Below are positions 18,833-27,353 of a DNA stretch of 64,000 nucleotides, piece by piece. Within the stretch, counting starts at the first letter, position 1; the number at the start of each line of letters is the position of its first letter. The position numbers were made by a program, and so were the translations under genes. The notes beneath the pieces are model-generated. The model made no database searches. It saw only the letters and a list, made by a program, of their open reading frames with translations, and was not told the DNA's origin. Origin of the DNA: Bacillus glycinifermentans (GTDB lineage Bacteria > Bacillota > Bacilli > Bacillales > Bacillaceae); NCBI RefSeq assembly GCF_001042475.2, contig NZ_LECW02000012.1:62001-126000 (forward strand), written 5' to 3'.

Positions 18833-19779
18833 TAAACCTCCTCACTGAAAACATCCATAATAAACGATATTAAACGTTTTTTTTCCTCCTCCCCAATTGT
18901 AAGCTGAGCCATTCCTTTTTTTAATTTCTGAATAGCGAGCTGGTTCATGACATACATATACTGAGTAACGCCCGCGGTCTTCAGTTTCTCTTTATAGCAT
19001 TTTATTTCTATATCGGCAAATTTATCCTCATTTTCAAATATATTTAACAAATCTATAGAAGCCTGGTTGAATTTTCGAGATAAATATAAATAAGCAAGCG
19101 TCCGCTTCTTTTTTACAATGTCGCTTTTTGTATTATAAAAAAGTGCTTTATAATCATTTTCGATTTGTGAAGCAATTCCCAGTTGGTATGCGTATGTTTC
19201 AACTGTCTTATTGAATTCGCCCGTGGCCAGCATCGTTCCCAAAACGCACGGAAGCGCAGTCAGGGAACCCGATTTGCGCTTGATCATGTCGAGGCATTCT
19301 TCTTCAGTGACAGGTTGATCTCTGAGATCGTCATGCTGCCCTTGCGATGATTCTAATATATACTCCATCAGTTTATGTAAAAACACGGGATTGTTTGAAA
19401 CAGAGGTGCTGACTTTGATGCTAAGGGTATACAGAGCCGTCGCCGCATTGAGCGCAACTGAACGGTTCATCTTCATCCAAGGCTCATTCGGACTGTCTTC
19501 ATCCTCCAAATCATCGAAGATGTCAAACGAAAGGATCAGCAGTTCAATCCCTGCTCCAAGGGTTTCCGCTTTATCCGTATCTGTGCCGCCGAAACTAAAG
19601 TAATGGTAAAAAACAAGCTCGCTGAAATGCAGATGGTCCTTTGCATCTACAAAAGAGCGCAACGTTTGATTTAAATCGCGGTTGGGAATTTCATCGTCTA
19701 TAAAATGATTCATTTTTTGCTTGATTTTATCAAGGTCTAGACTGAAAAGCTCAGAGATGATACTCCCTCCTTTCTTCAT
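18832..19779 (-). CDS. comQ: ComX isoprenyltransferase ComQ
   Basis: Isoprenyl-diphosphate-binding enzyme of the trans-prenyltransferase fold that modifies and helps release ComX; about 315 residues. The first Asp-rich motif is visible in ILSFDIFDDLEDED (about residues 83-96) and a second, degenerate one in SQIENDYKALF. Start is uncertain: ATG 19779 has no upstream Shine-Dalgarno, whereas GGAGGG lies just inside the frame, so initiation may be at a non-standard codon near residue 8. Overlaps comX by one base. Sequence is diverged and AT-rich, as expected of this polymorphic locus. Confidence 0.9.
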   Translation of the reverse strand: MKKGGSIISELFSLDLDKIKQKMNHFIDDEIPNRDLNQTLRSFVDAKDHLHFSELVFYHYFSFGGTDTDKAETLGAGIELLILSFDIFDDLEDEDSPNEPWMKMNRSVALNAATALYTLSIKVSTSVSNNPVFLHKLMEYILESSQGQHDDLRDQPVTEEECLDMIKRKSGSLTALPCVLGTMLATGEFNKTVETYAYQLGIASQIENDYKALFYNTKSDIVKKKRTLAYLYLSRKFNQASIDLLNIFENEDKFADIEIKCYKEKLKTAGVTQYMYVMNQLAIQKLKKGMAQLTIGEEEKKRLISFIMDVFSEEV

Positions 19780-19869
19780 ATTTTACTAAATCAAATTCCT
19801 GATTGACAGAGCATTTTTCTTTTTTAACAATTATATAATAATTTATCCTTTTTTTGGGTCGGAAACCGC

Positions 19870-19902
19870 AAAAAAAAAAAAAGACTTGTCTGAAACAAGT
19901 CC
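19870..19902 (-). terminator. Terminator between degQ and comQ
   Basis: Minus strand: GGACTTGT - loop - ACAAGTC followed by a run of twelve or more T residues. Separates the degQ transcript from comQXP. Confidence 0.9.
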
Positions 19903-19904
19903 TT

Positions 19905-20045
19905 TTAAGAGGTTTTTAAATATGTGTATTTATCGTATTGGTCGATACTTTTGTTAATCTTGCGCAAGGAGTCTTTCGTTTCCCTGATTTCATTTTCAAG
20001 CCGCCAAAGCAATTGCTTTAACTCTTCAATTTGTTGCTTTTCCAC
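19905..20045 (-). CDS. degQ: Degradation-enzyme regulator DegQ
   Basis: 46-residue protein, found by hand translation. It is largely one amphipathic helix (QIEELKQLLWRLENEI, then SLRKINKSIDQYDKYTYL) and aligns end to end with B. subtilis DegQ. It stimulates phosphotransfer from DegS to DegU and so raises exoenzyme, polyglutamate and type VII secretion gene expression. GTG start at 20045 behind AAAAGGAG. Single gene, own terminator; a ComA-type box lies 128 bases upstream. Confidence 0.93.
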   Translation of the reverse strand: MEKQQIEELKQLLWRLENEIRETKDSLRKINKSIDQYDKYTYLKTS

Positions 20046-20535
20046 TGATTCCACACTCCTTTTGGAAGATCAATCAATTTGTGTATAGTGAACGAGTCAT
20101 AGGTATTTGATCTGTTAATACAAGTTTAAAGGGAAATGACCACTTTTTCACCGAAAAGTTGGCCTGATATTCGTGCGTTACACCGCAAACACTCAATAGA
20201 CCATAACACCCATTTTACACGATCGGTAACTAGTTCTCAAACCCTAAGAAAATTTTAAAATTTTTCATTTTTTTAAAAAGGAAAACTTCAACACTCTTCA
20301 AAATCCCTTTATAACAAGAATAAGAGCAAAAACAGTTCGTTTTATGACTGTAAGCCAAAAGTATCATCTGATGGAAAGCAAAAAAACGGACGGAGTTGCG
20401 GAACGCAACCGCGGCGCCAACACCGAAAAAAACGCAAAACGATATTGCGTATGTTTTATCCTAAAAAACCATTCCTTGTGCTCACACCGCAAAAACCGCA
20501 ATTTGACCCGTAAAATGAAAAATGAGGTGTTCAGT
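20046..20535. other. 490-base divergent intergenic region, degQ / yuzC
   Basis: Holds the degQ promoter region and several TTGCGG half-sites: a full ComA-like site at 20173-20188, half-sites at 20396-20401, 20487-20492 and 20496-20501, and a perfect GTTGCG-GAA-CGCAAC palindrome at 20395-20409. No convincing coding frame; the open frame from 20344 lacks a ribosome site until TTG 20536. Confidence 0.5.
20173..20188 (-). promoter_or_regulatory. ComA box upstream of degQ
   Basis: Minus strand TTGCGG-TGTA-ACGCAC against consensus TTGCGG-N4-CCGCAA: first half perfect, second half 4 of 6. degQ is a known ComA target in B. subtilis. Confidence 0.7.
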
Positions 20536-20883
20536 TTGTTTCCATGTTATATCGTCAACGCGTATTGGGCATGTCCGTACCGGCATGTTCATGATCGGCA
20601 GCTATTTCCCGAAGTCAAAACGGACGTGTTTCTCCGCTCCGCAAGAACCGCAAACAGCCTGATGGCTGACGGGCAGCTGATCTTAAATAGAATCACTGCT
20701 TCACGCGACCTTGCGCGAAGAATTATGGAAGCCGGGCAAAGATCGCAAAAAGAAACCGTCATCGCACTGCTGAGACAAACCGGTATCAGAAGCCGGATTG
20801 ACGTATCCTTCAATCCGGACGGCCTCCGCATTATTCTCATTAATCCATCCAGTACAATGTCACTGATGCTGCGCTGGTCTTGA
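20536..20883 (+). CDS. yuzC: Conserved protein at the yuzC position
   Basis: 115-residue protein of unknown function. TTG 20536 is preferred because GAGGTG lies 6 bases upstream; the longer frame from 20344 has no SD and an N-terminus of low-complexity composition. The protein starts with an aromatic/Cys-rich segment (FPCYIVNAYWACPYRHVHDRQ), then a basic helical middle (LARRIMEAGQRSQKETVIALLRQTG) and a beta-type end. B. subtilis yuzC lies in the same place with similar length. Convergent with pdeH. Confidence 0.7.
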   Translation: MFPCYIVNAYWACPYRHVHDRQLFPEVKTDVFLRSARTANSLMADGQLILNRITASRDLARRIMEAGQRSQKETVIALLRQTGIRSRIDVSFNPDGLRIILINPSSTMSLMLRWS

Positions 20884-20890
20884 AAACGCA

Positions 20891-20928
20891 AAAAATCCGG
20901 CTTCTCGGATGAGAACAGCCGGATTTTT
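20891..20928. terminator. Bidirectional terminator between yuzC and pdeH
   Basis: AAAAATCCGGCT / AGCCGGATTTTT, 12-base arms around a 14-base loop. Confidence 0.9.
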
Positions 20929-20933
20929 GGACG

Positions 20934-22151
20934 TTATAAAATCTTGTGACACCATTCGATGGCTTCAAGGTAGCAACGGTGTGCTTCCTCCTTTGTCAAG
21001 CCGTCTGTTTGCGAGGTATCTTCCCATTCGTTTCGTTCAATTAATTTCGCAAGGTGCAAAACTTTTCGATAGTCGTTCTCTTTGCCAAGGAGCGCTTGTC
21101 CCACTTCGTCTGTCAGCGGCAGTTCACTGATTACTTCCGTCAGTTCCCTGTGCAAAAGCGTATCAATGAATGAAAACATTCCTGTCAGCATATAGGAAGA
21201 AGGCTGGGGACGCCTTGTTTTTTTTGCCAGCAATTCGCAAAGCTTCGCTCGGATCAGCGAAATTTTCACGACTTCGTTTTTGCTTGAATTTTGTTTTTTT
21301 GTTAGATCTTTAAATGAGAGGATGTAGATCCATCTTTTGATTTCTTTAAATCCGAGCAGCACGATCGCCTGGCGGATGCTTTTAATTTTTTGTATCGGCC
21401 GGCCGGCTGCAGAATTCAGCAGCTTCAAGAGCTGGTAGGATAGCGACAAATCCTTTTCAATAATATTTGTGACAACCTGAATGTCAGGCTGTTCTTCGCT
21501 TAGCTCATGAAGCAGTTCATAATAGGCATGGAAATGATATGTAATGTCCTGACCGTCGATCACGACCGGTTCACTGAAAAAATACCCTTGAAACAAATGA
21601 AAACCGTCGGCCGCGGCCTGTTCATACTCTTTTCTCGTCTCGACTTTTTCAGCGAGAAATTTCAGATGGTAAGAACGGCATGAATGTAGAATGAACCGCC
21701 TTTCGGCTTGCGTCGTTTTGAAAAAATCGACCTTTAGTATATCGATATACTTCAGCAGCTGATTGAGAAGCTCTTGATTCCCGCTGTGTTTTAAACAAAA
21801 ATCGTCAAGGGCGATCGTATATCCGAGCTTTTTCAATTGCCTGCATCTTCTGATCAGGTCCCGGGTGATCGGGACATCTTCGAGAATCTCCACGACGAGC
21901 CGGTCGGGATCAAAATACGTCGGCAATCCCGATTTCAAAAGGCCCTCTGTAAAGTTTACGTAGTATTTTTTACCTTGTGTCAGTTTATTGATTCCGATAT
22001 TTACAAAGCTGTTGATCATTAGTTCTGTCGTCGCCTGGTCGCCGTCTGTTCCAGAGAAAAAGTTTTCTTCGCTTTCCCTGTATAAAAGCTCATATGCAAC
22101 GACTTGTTCATTTCTGTTGAAAATTGGCTGTCTGGCAACAAATACCCTCAT
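20934..22151 (-). CDS. pdeH: Cyclic-di-GMP phosphodiesterase PdeH (YuxH), EAL-HDOD protein
   Basis: 405 residues. N-terminal EAL domain (1-200): the signature is E-L-L at residue 21 instead of EAL, with NFTE, VVEILED, IALDDF, DILKVDFF, AEKVET and GYFFSEP following in order, so the metal- and substrate-binding set looks largely kept. C-terminal HDOD domain (about 205-390). B. subtilis YuxH degrades c-di-GMP and so favours motility. Start ATG 22151 has GGGGGAAGAAG upstream; the longer frame does not. Followed by a shared terminator. Confidence 0.88.
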   Translation of the reverse strand: MRVFVARQPIFNRNEQVVAYELLYRESEENFFSGTDGDQATTELMINSFVNIGINKLTQGKKYYVNFTEGLLKSGLPTYFDPDRLVVEILEDVPITRDLIRRCRQLKKLGYTIALDDFCLKHSGNQELLNQLLKYIDILKVDFFKTTQAERRFILHSCRSYHLKFLAEKVETRKEYEQAAADGFHLFQGYFFSEPVVIDGQDITYHFHAYYELLHELSEEQPDIQVVTNIIEKDLSLSYQLLKLLNSAAGRPIQKIKSIRQAIVLLGFKEIKRWIYILSFKDLTKKQNSSKNEVVKISLIRAKLCELLAKKTRRPQPSSYMLTGMFSFIDTLLHRELTEVISELPLTDEVGQALLGKENDYRKVLHLAKLIERNEWEDTSQTDGLTKEEAHRCYLEAIEWCHKIL

Positions 22152-22240
22152 TCTTCTTCCCCCTAGCGACTCAGGTACCTTTGATCTAAGTATATCAAAT
22201 AAATGGACGAATTCCTTCGACTTGCGAAAAACTTGATCCA

Positions 22241-22276
22241 AAAAAACAGATAATCCCCGAGAATTATCTGTTTTTT
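22241..22276 (-). terminator. Terminator of pncA-pncB
   Basis: AAAAAACAGATAAT / ATTATCTGTTTTTT, 14-base arms, 8-base loop; symmetric A and T runs. Confidence 0.9.
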
Positions 22277-22305
22277 AGCACCCTGCTATACGGTCGTTTG
22301 CATGA

Positions 22306-23775
22306 TCAGTCCTGATTCAGGCTTTTGATCGCTTTGATTTTCGCCTCATGAATCTGCTGCATTTTGTTATTCCAGCATGCTTCGCTTAAATCAACCGGAT
22401 ATTCTTCAGGCTTGCTGATCCGTTTATACTCTTCCCAAAGCAAATTAAGATTTTCCTGAACGTACAGCTTAATATCCTGAATGCTCGGATTCTCATAAAC
22501 GAGCTTGCCTTTTTCGAAAATCGGTTTATGAAGATCTTTTGCGTCGAAGTTCGTAACAAATTTGCTGATAAACGTATGAACGGGATGAAACATTTTAAGC
22601 CGTTCCTGCTCATTCACCTTTTCATAGTCCAAAGCGATATAGTCGCCTTCTGAATGATGATTCAGCTGATTGATGATCCGATACACTTTTTTCTGGCCGG
22701 GAGTCGTTACTTTTTCCGGATTTGAAGAAATCTTGATCGTATCTGTCATTTTCCCGTTCTCCTCGATTGAAACGAGTTTATAAACCGCACCGAGAGCCGG
22801 CTGGTCATAGGCGGTAATCAGCTTTGTTCCGACGCCCCAGACGTCGATTTTCGCCCCTTGGGCTTTCAGGTTCATAATCGTATATTCATCAAGATCGCTT
22901 GAGGCGACTACCTTCGTATCTTTAAAACCCGCTTCGTCCAGCATCGCTCTCGCCTTTTTGGACAGGTATGCAAGATCGCCGCTGTCAAGGCGGATCCCTG
23001 TAAATTCGATTTTATCGCCGAATTCTTTAGCTACCTTTATCGCATTGGGAATGCCTGAGCGGACCGTATCATATGTATCGACCAAAAACACGCATTTTTT
23101 ATGGGTTTCCGCATATTTTTTAAATGCCGTGTATTCGTCTCGATAGGCCTGTACAAGTGCATGGGCGTGCGTGCCTGACACCGGGATGTCAAACCGCTTA
23201 CCGGCGCGGACGTTGCTCGTGGCATCAAAGCCGCCGATGATCGCCGCTCTTGCCCCCCACATCGCCGCATCCATTTCATGCGCGCGTCTCGTTCCGAATT
23301 CAAGCGCTGTTTCGTCCCCGATCACGCTCTTGATTCTCGCTGCTTTCGTAGCGATCAATGTTTGATAATTCACAATGTTGAGCAAAGCGGTTTCAACAAG
23401 CTGCGCCTCGGCCAGAGGAGCTTCGATCCGCATGATCGGCTCGTTGCCGAAAACGATTTCCCCTTCCTGCATGGAATAAAGGGAACCGGTAAATCTCATT
23501 CCTTTTAAAAAGGCGAGAAAGTCGTCTTTGAAGCCGACTTCTTCTTTTAAATAAGCTAAATCGCTTTCAGTAAATCTGAAACCTTGCAAAAATTCAATCG
23601 CTTTCTCCAGACCGGCAAATACCGCAAAACCGCTGTCAAAAGGGAGCTTTCTGAAAAACAGTTCAAAGACGGCTTTTTTTTGATCAATGCCGTCGCGCCA
23701 ATAGGTTTCCGCCATGTTAATTTGGTAAAGATCTGTATGAAGTGACAAACTGTCGTCTGTAAACCGGTGTTCCAA
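22306..23775 (-). CDS. pncB: Nicotinate phosphoribosyltransferase PncB
   Basis: Converts nicotinate and PRPP to nicotinate mononucleotide in NAD salvage. 489 residues, full length for the family (B. subtilis 490). Recognisable parts: FRKLPFDSGFAVFAG, the phospho-histidine region EFGTRRAHEMDAA, and the phosphate site IRLDSGDL with VVASSDLDEYTI. TTG start at 23775 with AAGGAG 9 bases upstream. It lies 17 bases after pncA; deamidase and transferase together recycle nicotinamide. Confidence 0.94.
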   Translation of the reverse strand: MEHRFTDDSLSLHTDLYQINMAETYWRDGIDQKKAVFELFFRKLPFDSGFAVFAGLEKAIEFLQGFRFTESDLAYLKEEVGFKDDFLAFLKGMRFTGSLYSMQEGEIVFGNEPIMRIEAPLAEAQLVETALLNIVNYQTLIATKAARIKSVIGDETALEFGTRRAHEMDAAMWGARAAIIGGFDATSNVRAGKRFDIPVSGTHAHALVQAYRDEYTAFKKYAETHKKCVFLVDTYDTVRSGIPNAIKVAKEFGDKIEFTGIRLDSGDLAYLSKKARAMLDEAGFKDTKVVASSDLDEYTIMNLKAQGAKIDVWGVGTKLITAYDQPALGAVYKLVSIEENGKMTDTIKISSNPEKVTTPGQKKVYRIINQLNHHSEGDYIALDYEKVNEQERLKMFHPVHTFISKFVTNFDAKDLHKPIFEKGKLVYENPSIQDIKLYVQENLNLLWEEYKRISKPEEYPVDLSEACWNNKMQQIHEAKIKAIKSLNQD

Positions 23776-23792
23776 CCTTCATTTCTCCTTCC

Positions 23793-24344
23793 TCAATCCG
23801 ACACTGAGGCTCCAAGGGCGTTTGCAAAATGGGTAAGAGCCCAGTCGTGTCCATCCGGGTTGAAGCTAGCCACTGCGTTTTGATGAATGACAAGATCAAA
23901 CCCTTTATTATAAGCATCAACTGCTGTATGCAATACGCAAATATCTGTGCACACGCCAATTAAATGCAGTTCTTTAATGTCTCTTTCGCGAAGCTTCAGT
24001 TCGAGATTCGTTCCCGCAAAAGCGGAGTACCTTGTTTTTTCCATGTAGTATACATTGGTGTCGTTTTCGTGTTTTTTAAAAAGCGTTTCCAGCTTTCCAT
24101 ATAAAGCTTTTCCAGATGTGCCTTTTATATTGTGGGGAGGAAACAAGCGCGTTTCCGGGTGATGCAAGTCGAGAGCGTCATGGGCATCGACCGCAAAGAC
24201 GACAAAGTCGCCGCTGTTTATAAACGTTTCCGCCAGCTTTGCGACGGCATCTTCAATTTTTTGGCCCGGCTCCCCGCACGTCAGCTTTCCGTCTGATGCG
24301 ACAAAATCGTTCGTATAATCTATGCATATAAGAGCTTTTTTCAT
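23793..24344 (-). CDS. pncA: Nicotinamidase PncA
   Basis: Cysteine hydrolase of the isochorismatase fold that converts nicotinamide to nicotinate. Catalytic triad visible as D9 (ICIDYTNDF), K103 (EKTRYSAF) and C136 (GVCTDICV); metal-binding D52/H54 in AVDAHD. 183 residues, the B. subtilis length, using ATG 24344 with GGGAGGG; a longer in-frame start lacks support. First gene of the pncA-pncB operon. Confidence 0.94.
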   Translation of the reverse strand: MKKALICIDYTNDFVASDGKLTCGEPGQKIEDAVAKLAETFINSGDFVVFAVDAHDALDLHHPETRLFPPHNIKGTSGKALYGKLETLFKKHENDTNVYYMEKTRYSAFAGTNLELKLRERDIKELHLIGVCTDICVLHTAVDAYNKGFDLVIHQNAVASFNPDGHDWALTHFANALGASVSD

Positions 24345-24480
24345 TGACGCCCTCCCTGCCTTTTGTATGATAGGTAACATTATAACTTATCTACTCGGAC
24401 AAGTGAATGGGCGAAACAGCCGAAAGTATTTGGCAAACCGCGTCACAAAAGGTTTTTTTAAGAAAAAAACAAAACGTTTT

Positions 24481-24873
24481 TTAGCCTTTTGAACGTTCAA
24501 ATATATCGTCCTCGACATAAATCGATTGTTTGTCAACCGCGTCTTTCGATACGAGAATCAACCCGAGCGGCGTGTCAGACTCCCGGTTTGAGACGATCGA
24601 AAAAGGAACCCCGTGCTTGTTCGCGGCCTTGATATAGACGGAAAAACGGGAATAATCGATGTCTCCGTTCAACAGCAATGCCGCATCCGAGTGTGATTCG
24701 ATCGCGGTGATCACTTCATCGTACGCTTTCGGGCGGAGAACTTGTCCCTTTGTTAAAGCGATGATCACCCTTTCCCTCAACGAGCCCAAAAACAGCCTTC
24801 GCTCATCCGGCTTTGTTTCTCGGACTCCGTGCATCCCCTGCTGCAAATATAGATCGATTGATTCATCGCTCAT
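24481..24873 (-). CDS. yueI: YueI, DUF1694 family protein
   Basis: 130-residue soluble protein of unknown function, conserved through Firmicutes. Typical opening LYLQQGMHGVRETKPDERRLFLGSLRERV and the later DAALLLNGDIDY segment identify the family. ATG 24873 with GGGGGT upstream. Minus strand, 99 bases after yueH. Confidence 0.8.
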   Translation of the reverse strand: MSDESIDLYLQQGMHGVRETKPDERRLFLGSLRERVIIALTKGQVLRPKAYDEVITAIESHSDAALLLNGDIDYSRFSVYIKAANKHGVPFSIVSNRESDTPLGLILVSKDAVDKQSIYVEDDIFERSKG

Positions 24874-24972
24874 GTTAAGACCCCCAGTTTATCTTGGCTG
24901 CAAAATTTGCGGTGATGACCGCAGCGTTTTTTATCCAGTATGTCATGAAACGGACGGGGATAAACTTCGCTT

Positions 24973-25221
24973 CTACATTTCGGTTACCCATTGAACGATC
25001 TTCAGCGAAAGCTCCTCTGCCGCATCACTTTGCGCGTTTTTTGCCAATGAACTTTTCAGTTTATCTGCGAGCACCTGCTTTTCTTCCTCAAAGGAAATCA
25101 GCATGCTCCATTCCAGTTCCGGAACGGCGACAAGCGTATAAAACTGCTTTTTATTTTCATGCAGAAAAACATCTGTGATCAATGTTTCTCCGTTCATTAC
25201 ATTCGCTTTCCTTATTTTCAT
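24973..25221 (-). CDS. yueH: YueH family protein
   Basis: 82 residues, small soluble protein with no assigned function; an alternating beta/helix pattern (TLITDVFLHENKKQFYTLVAVPELEWSMLIS). Same position and length class as B. subtilis yueH. AGGTGG precedes ATG 25221. Confidence 0.78.
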   Translation of the reverse strand: MKIRKANVMNGETLITDVFLHENKKQFYTLVAVPELEWSMLISFEEEKQVLADKLKSSLAKNAQSDAAEELSLKIVQWVTEM

Positions 25222-25261
25222 GTCTTTCCACCTGCCTATCTGTCTTTTTTCCCATTATACT

Positions 25262-25294
25262 ACAAAAAACAAACAGCCTCTTTTAAAAGAGACT
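25262..25294 (-). terminator. Terminator after yueG
   Basis: Minus strand: AGTCTCTTTT / AAAAGAGGCT then TTTGTTTTTTG. Confidence 0.8.
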
Positions 25295-25295
25295 G

Positions 25296-25520
25296 TCATG
25301 CGTTAAAGCCCACCGTTCCATCGAAAACATCCGCGTCCATGAAGCTTGTTTTGCTTCTTTTGTTATTCACATACCCAAAGTCGCCAACATGAAAGCCTCC
25401 GCATCCTCCGATTTCGGACGATTGCGCCGTTTTTGGAGAAATAGCAAATACGTCTCCAAAAAAAACGGCGCTGGAGTCGACGACCTCCCGAATCAGAACC
25501 GGTCCTACGATTGCGGGCAT
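25296..25520 (-). CDS. yueG: YueG, GerPA/GerPF-family spore protein
   Basis: 74 residues, Gly/Ser/Val-rich, opening MPAIVGPVLIREVV, and ending in a GDVFAISPKTAQSSEIGGCGG-type beta segment, as in GerPA/GerPF spore-coat-permeability proteins required for germinant access. Two adjacent ATGs; the second (25520) has the better distance to GGAGGTG. Expected to be expressed late in sporulation, by family. Confidence 0.78.
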   Translation of the reverse strand: MPAIVGPVLIREVVDSSAVFFGDVFAISPKTAQSSEIGGCGGFHVGDFGYVNNKRSKTSFMDADVFDGTVGFNA

Positions 25521-25592
25521 CATTCCACCTCCGCCATTCCTTTTACGATAGGATATGGGCCCGGCGGAAAAAAGGTTCCCGGAAATTTGAAC

Positions 25593-26696
25593 TTAAGCTT
25601 CTTTCGTCATTTCCTTTTTGGATCTCTGCCTTAAACGGACGAGCCGGACGATATTCAAGGTGAAAGCCTTCAGCACAGCGTAGGTCGGAACGGCAAGTAT
25701 CATGCCGAGTACGCCCCCGAAGCTGCCGGCGCCGAGCAATAAAAGAATGATCGTCAGCGGGTGTGTGTTAAGGCGCTTGCCGATAATCAGCGGCGACACG
25801 AGGTTTCCGTCGATCTGCTGGACGACAACGACCACGATCACGGCAATCAGAGCTTTCGTCGGCGAGTCGAGAAATGCGATAATGACCGCCGGGGTCGCAC
25901 CAAGAAACGGACCTACATAAGGAATAATGTTCGTGACGGTCATGATCACGCCGAGAATCAGCGCATACTTCACACCGGCGATCAAAAACCCGATGTAACA
26001 GCCGATTCCGACAAAAAGGCAGACGATCAGCTGTCCCTGAATATAGGCGGCAAGCGTATCATACAAATCCTTAAAAATTTTCAAGCCTTCGTTTTTATAT
26101 TGATCAGGAAGAATTTTTACAGCCAAATTCGGAAATCGGTGTCCGTCCTTCAGCATGTAAAACAGAATAAAGGGGACGGTCAAGGCAATGAGCGCAAGAT
26201 TGGTCACAACCCCAAACACGGAAGACAGGCTCGCCGTAATATTTTCCGGCAGATTCGTCAGAAAATCTCCGATTGATCTTTCGATTTTTGATACAGAAAC
26301 AAAATCCTGATTCATCATCCATGTGAACCATTGCGAATTCGATAATTGTTTGATGAAAATTTGAATCTGCTTAACAATTTCCGGAATATTATTAAATAAA
26401 TCGGTGACCTGCTTTGTAAACATTGGGCCGATAGATGACAGCACAAACCCGATGAGCGCCAGAAACGCCAGGTAGATCAGCAAAATGGACAAAGTTCTCG
26501 GCAGCTTTTTCTCTAAAAGCCGTACGACAGGGTTAAAGATGAAATACAAGATCCCTGCGATCAATACCGGAAAAAACAGTGTCGATGCGAACATTATAAT
26601 CGGTTCGAACAGAAAAGACACTTTTGTAGAAACAAAAATAATAAGGAGTACCAATAAAATTTGTACCGTCCAAAAATGAGTCTTTGATTTAAACAA
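25593..26696 (-). CDS. yueF: AI-2E family (PerM/UPF0118) membrane protein YueF
   Basis: 367 residues, about seven to eight helices with a central amphipathic region (residues 85-140) and the family motif QQIDGNLVSPLIIGKRLNTHPL near the C-terminus. Members include AI-2 exporters and Na+(Li+)/H+ antiporters; substrate here unknown. TTG start 26696 behind GGGAGG. Upstream the B. subtilis order is interrupted by a broken gene and a lipase gene. Confidence 0.85.
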   Translation of the reverse strand: MFKSKTHFWTVQILLVLLIIFVSTKVSFLFEPIIMFASTLFFPVLIAGILYFIFNPVVRLLEKKLPRTLSILLIYLAFLALIGFVLSSIGPMFTKQVTDLFNNIPEIVKQIQIFIKQLSNSQWFTWMMNQDFVSVSKIERSIGDFLTNLPENITASLSSVFGVVTNLALIALTVPFILFYMLKDGHRFPNLAVKILPDQYKNEGLKIFKDLYDTLAAYIQGQLIVCLFVGIGCYIGFLIAGVKYALILGVIMTVTNIIPYVGPFLGATPAVIIAFLDSPTKALIAVIVVVVVQQIDGNLVSPLIIGKRLNTHPLTIILLLLGAGSFGGVLGMILAVPTYAVLKAFTLNIVRLVRLRQRSKKEMTKEA

Positions 26697-26823
26697 CCTT
26701 TTTTCCTCCCGGTTTTTTTCATTACTCTAAAAACTACTATTCACACCATCGCCTGTCAACTATTTTTCTTCCATACATACGAAGAAACCGGAAAAGGGTT
26801 TCACTTTCCTCTGATAGCAATCG

Positions 26824-26852
26824 ATTGACATCTCTCCTCGCTGTAAATATAA
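26824..26852 (+). promoter_or_regulatory. Intact SigA promoter in front of a broken gene
   Basis: Perfect TTGACA (26824-26829), 17-base spacer, TATAAC (26847-26852). A TGTAA-N9-TTACA inverted repeat (26841-26859) overlaps the -10, possibly a leftover autoregulatory operator of the Rrf2 gene. Confidence 0.75.
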
Positions 26853-26876
26853 CGATTACAACGAAAGGATGATTTT

Positions 26877-27349
26877 GATGATCAGCAGCAGATTTACGAT
26901 AGCCGTACATAGGTATCCTTGTTGCACGTTCGAAGCGACCCTTTGACATCGGAGCAAATCGCCGACAGCGTCAATACCAATCCGGTTATCGTCCGCCAAA
27001 TCAGCCGATTATTAAACAAAGCAGGCCTCGACCACGATTCTCCTGATTCTCCGGAATCCAAACTGATCGGCGGAGCTGTTCAAGAAGGCAAAGAAAAGGC
27101 AAGAAAAGCGAGTCCGATACACTACGTTCACAGGGATGCGCCCCCTATCTTGATCATTCACGGGGATCAGGACGATATCGTTTTCCTTATGAACAAAGCG
27201 TTGAAATGTTTCATGCGTTAAAAAAAGAAGGCTGTGATGCGGTGAAGTATAAAATAAACGGTGCCGGTCACAACGGATATACGCAGGGGCATATCCTCGA
27301 CGTTGTCGAATCATTCTTTCGCAAGCATTTACATCCCCGGAAAGCTTGA
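26877..27349 (+). pseudogene. Chimeric pseudogene: Rrf2-type regulator start fused to an alpha/beta hydrolase tail
   Basis: Begins MISSRFTIAVH, the N-terminus of a YwnA-like Rrf2 repressor, then a one-base deletion near 26912 shifts the frame; the DNA-binding helix continues in the next frame (LTSEQIADSVNTNPVIVRQI). At about 27040 the Rrf2 homology stops and becomes the C-terminal part of a secreted-type alpha/beta hydrolase (PPILIIHGDQDDIV, holding the catalytic Asp). A second frameshift at about 27182 moves the rest (PYEQSVEMFHALKKEG, GAGHNGYTQGH with the catalytic His) to another frame, ending TGA 27347-27349. Two unrelated genes were therefore joined by a deletion and then decayed. Promoter and SD (AAAGGATG) remain. 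Confidence 0.8.
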
Positions 27350-27353
27350 AAAT

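Noticed and set aside
20344..20535. 64-codon N-terminal extension of the yuzC-position gene
   Set aside because: No SD at 20344 and composition unlike coding DNA; a good SD precedes TTG 20536.
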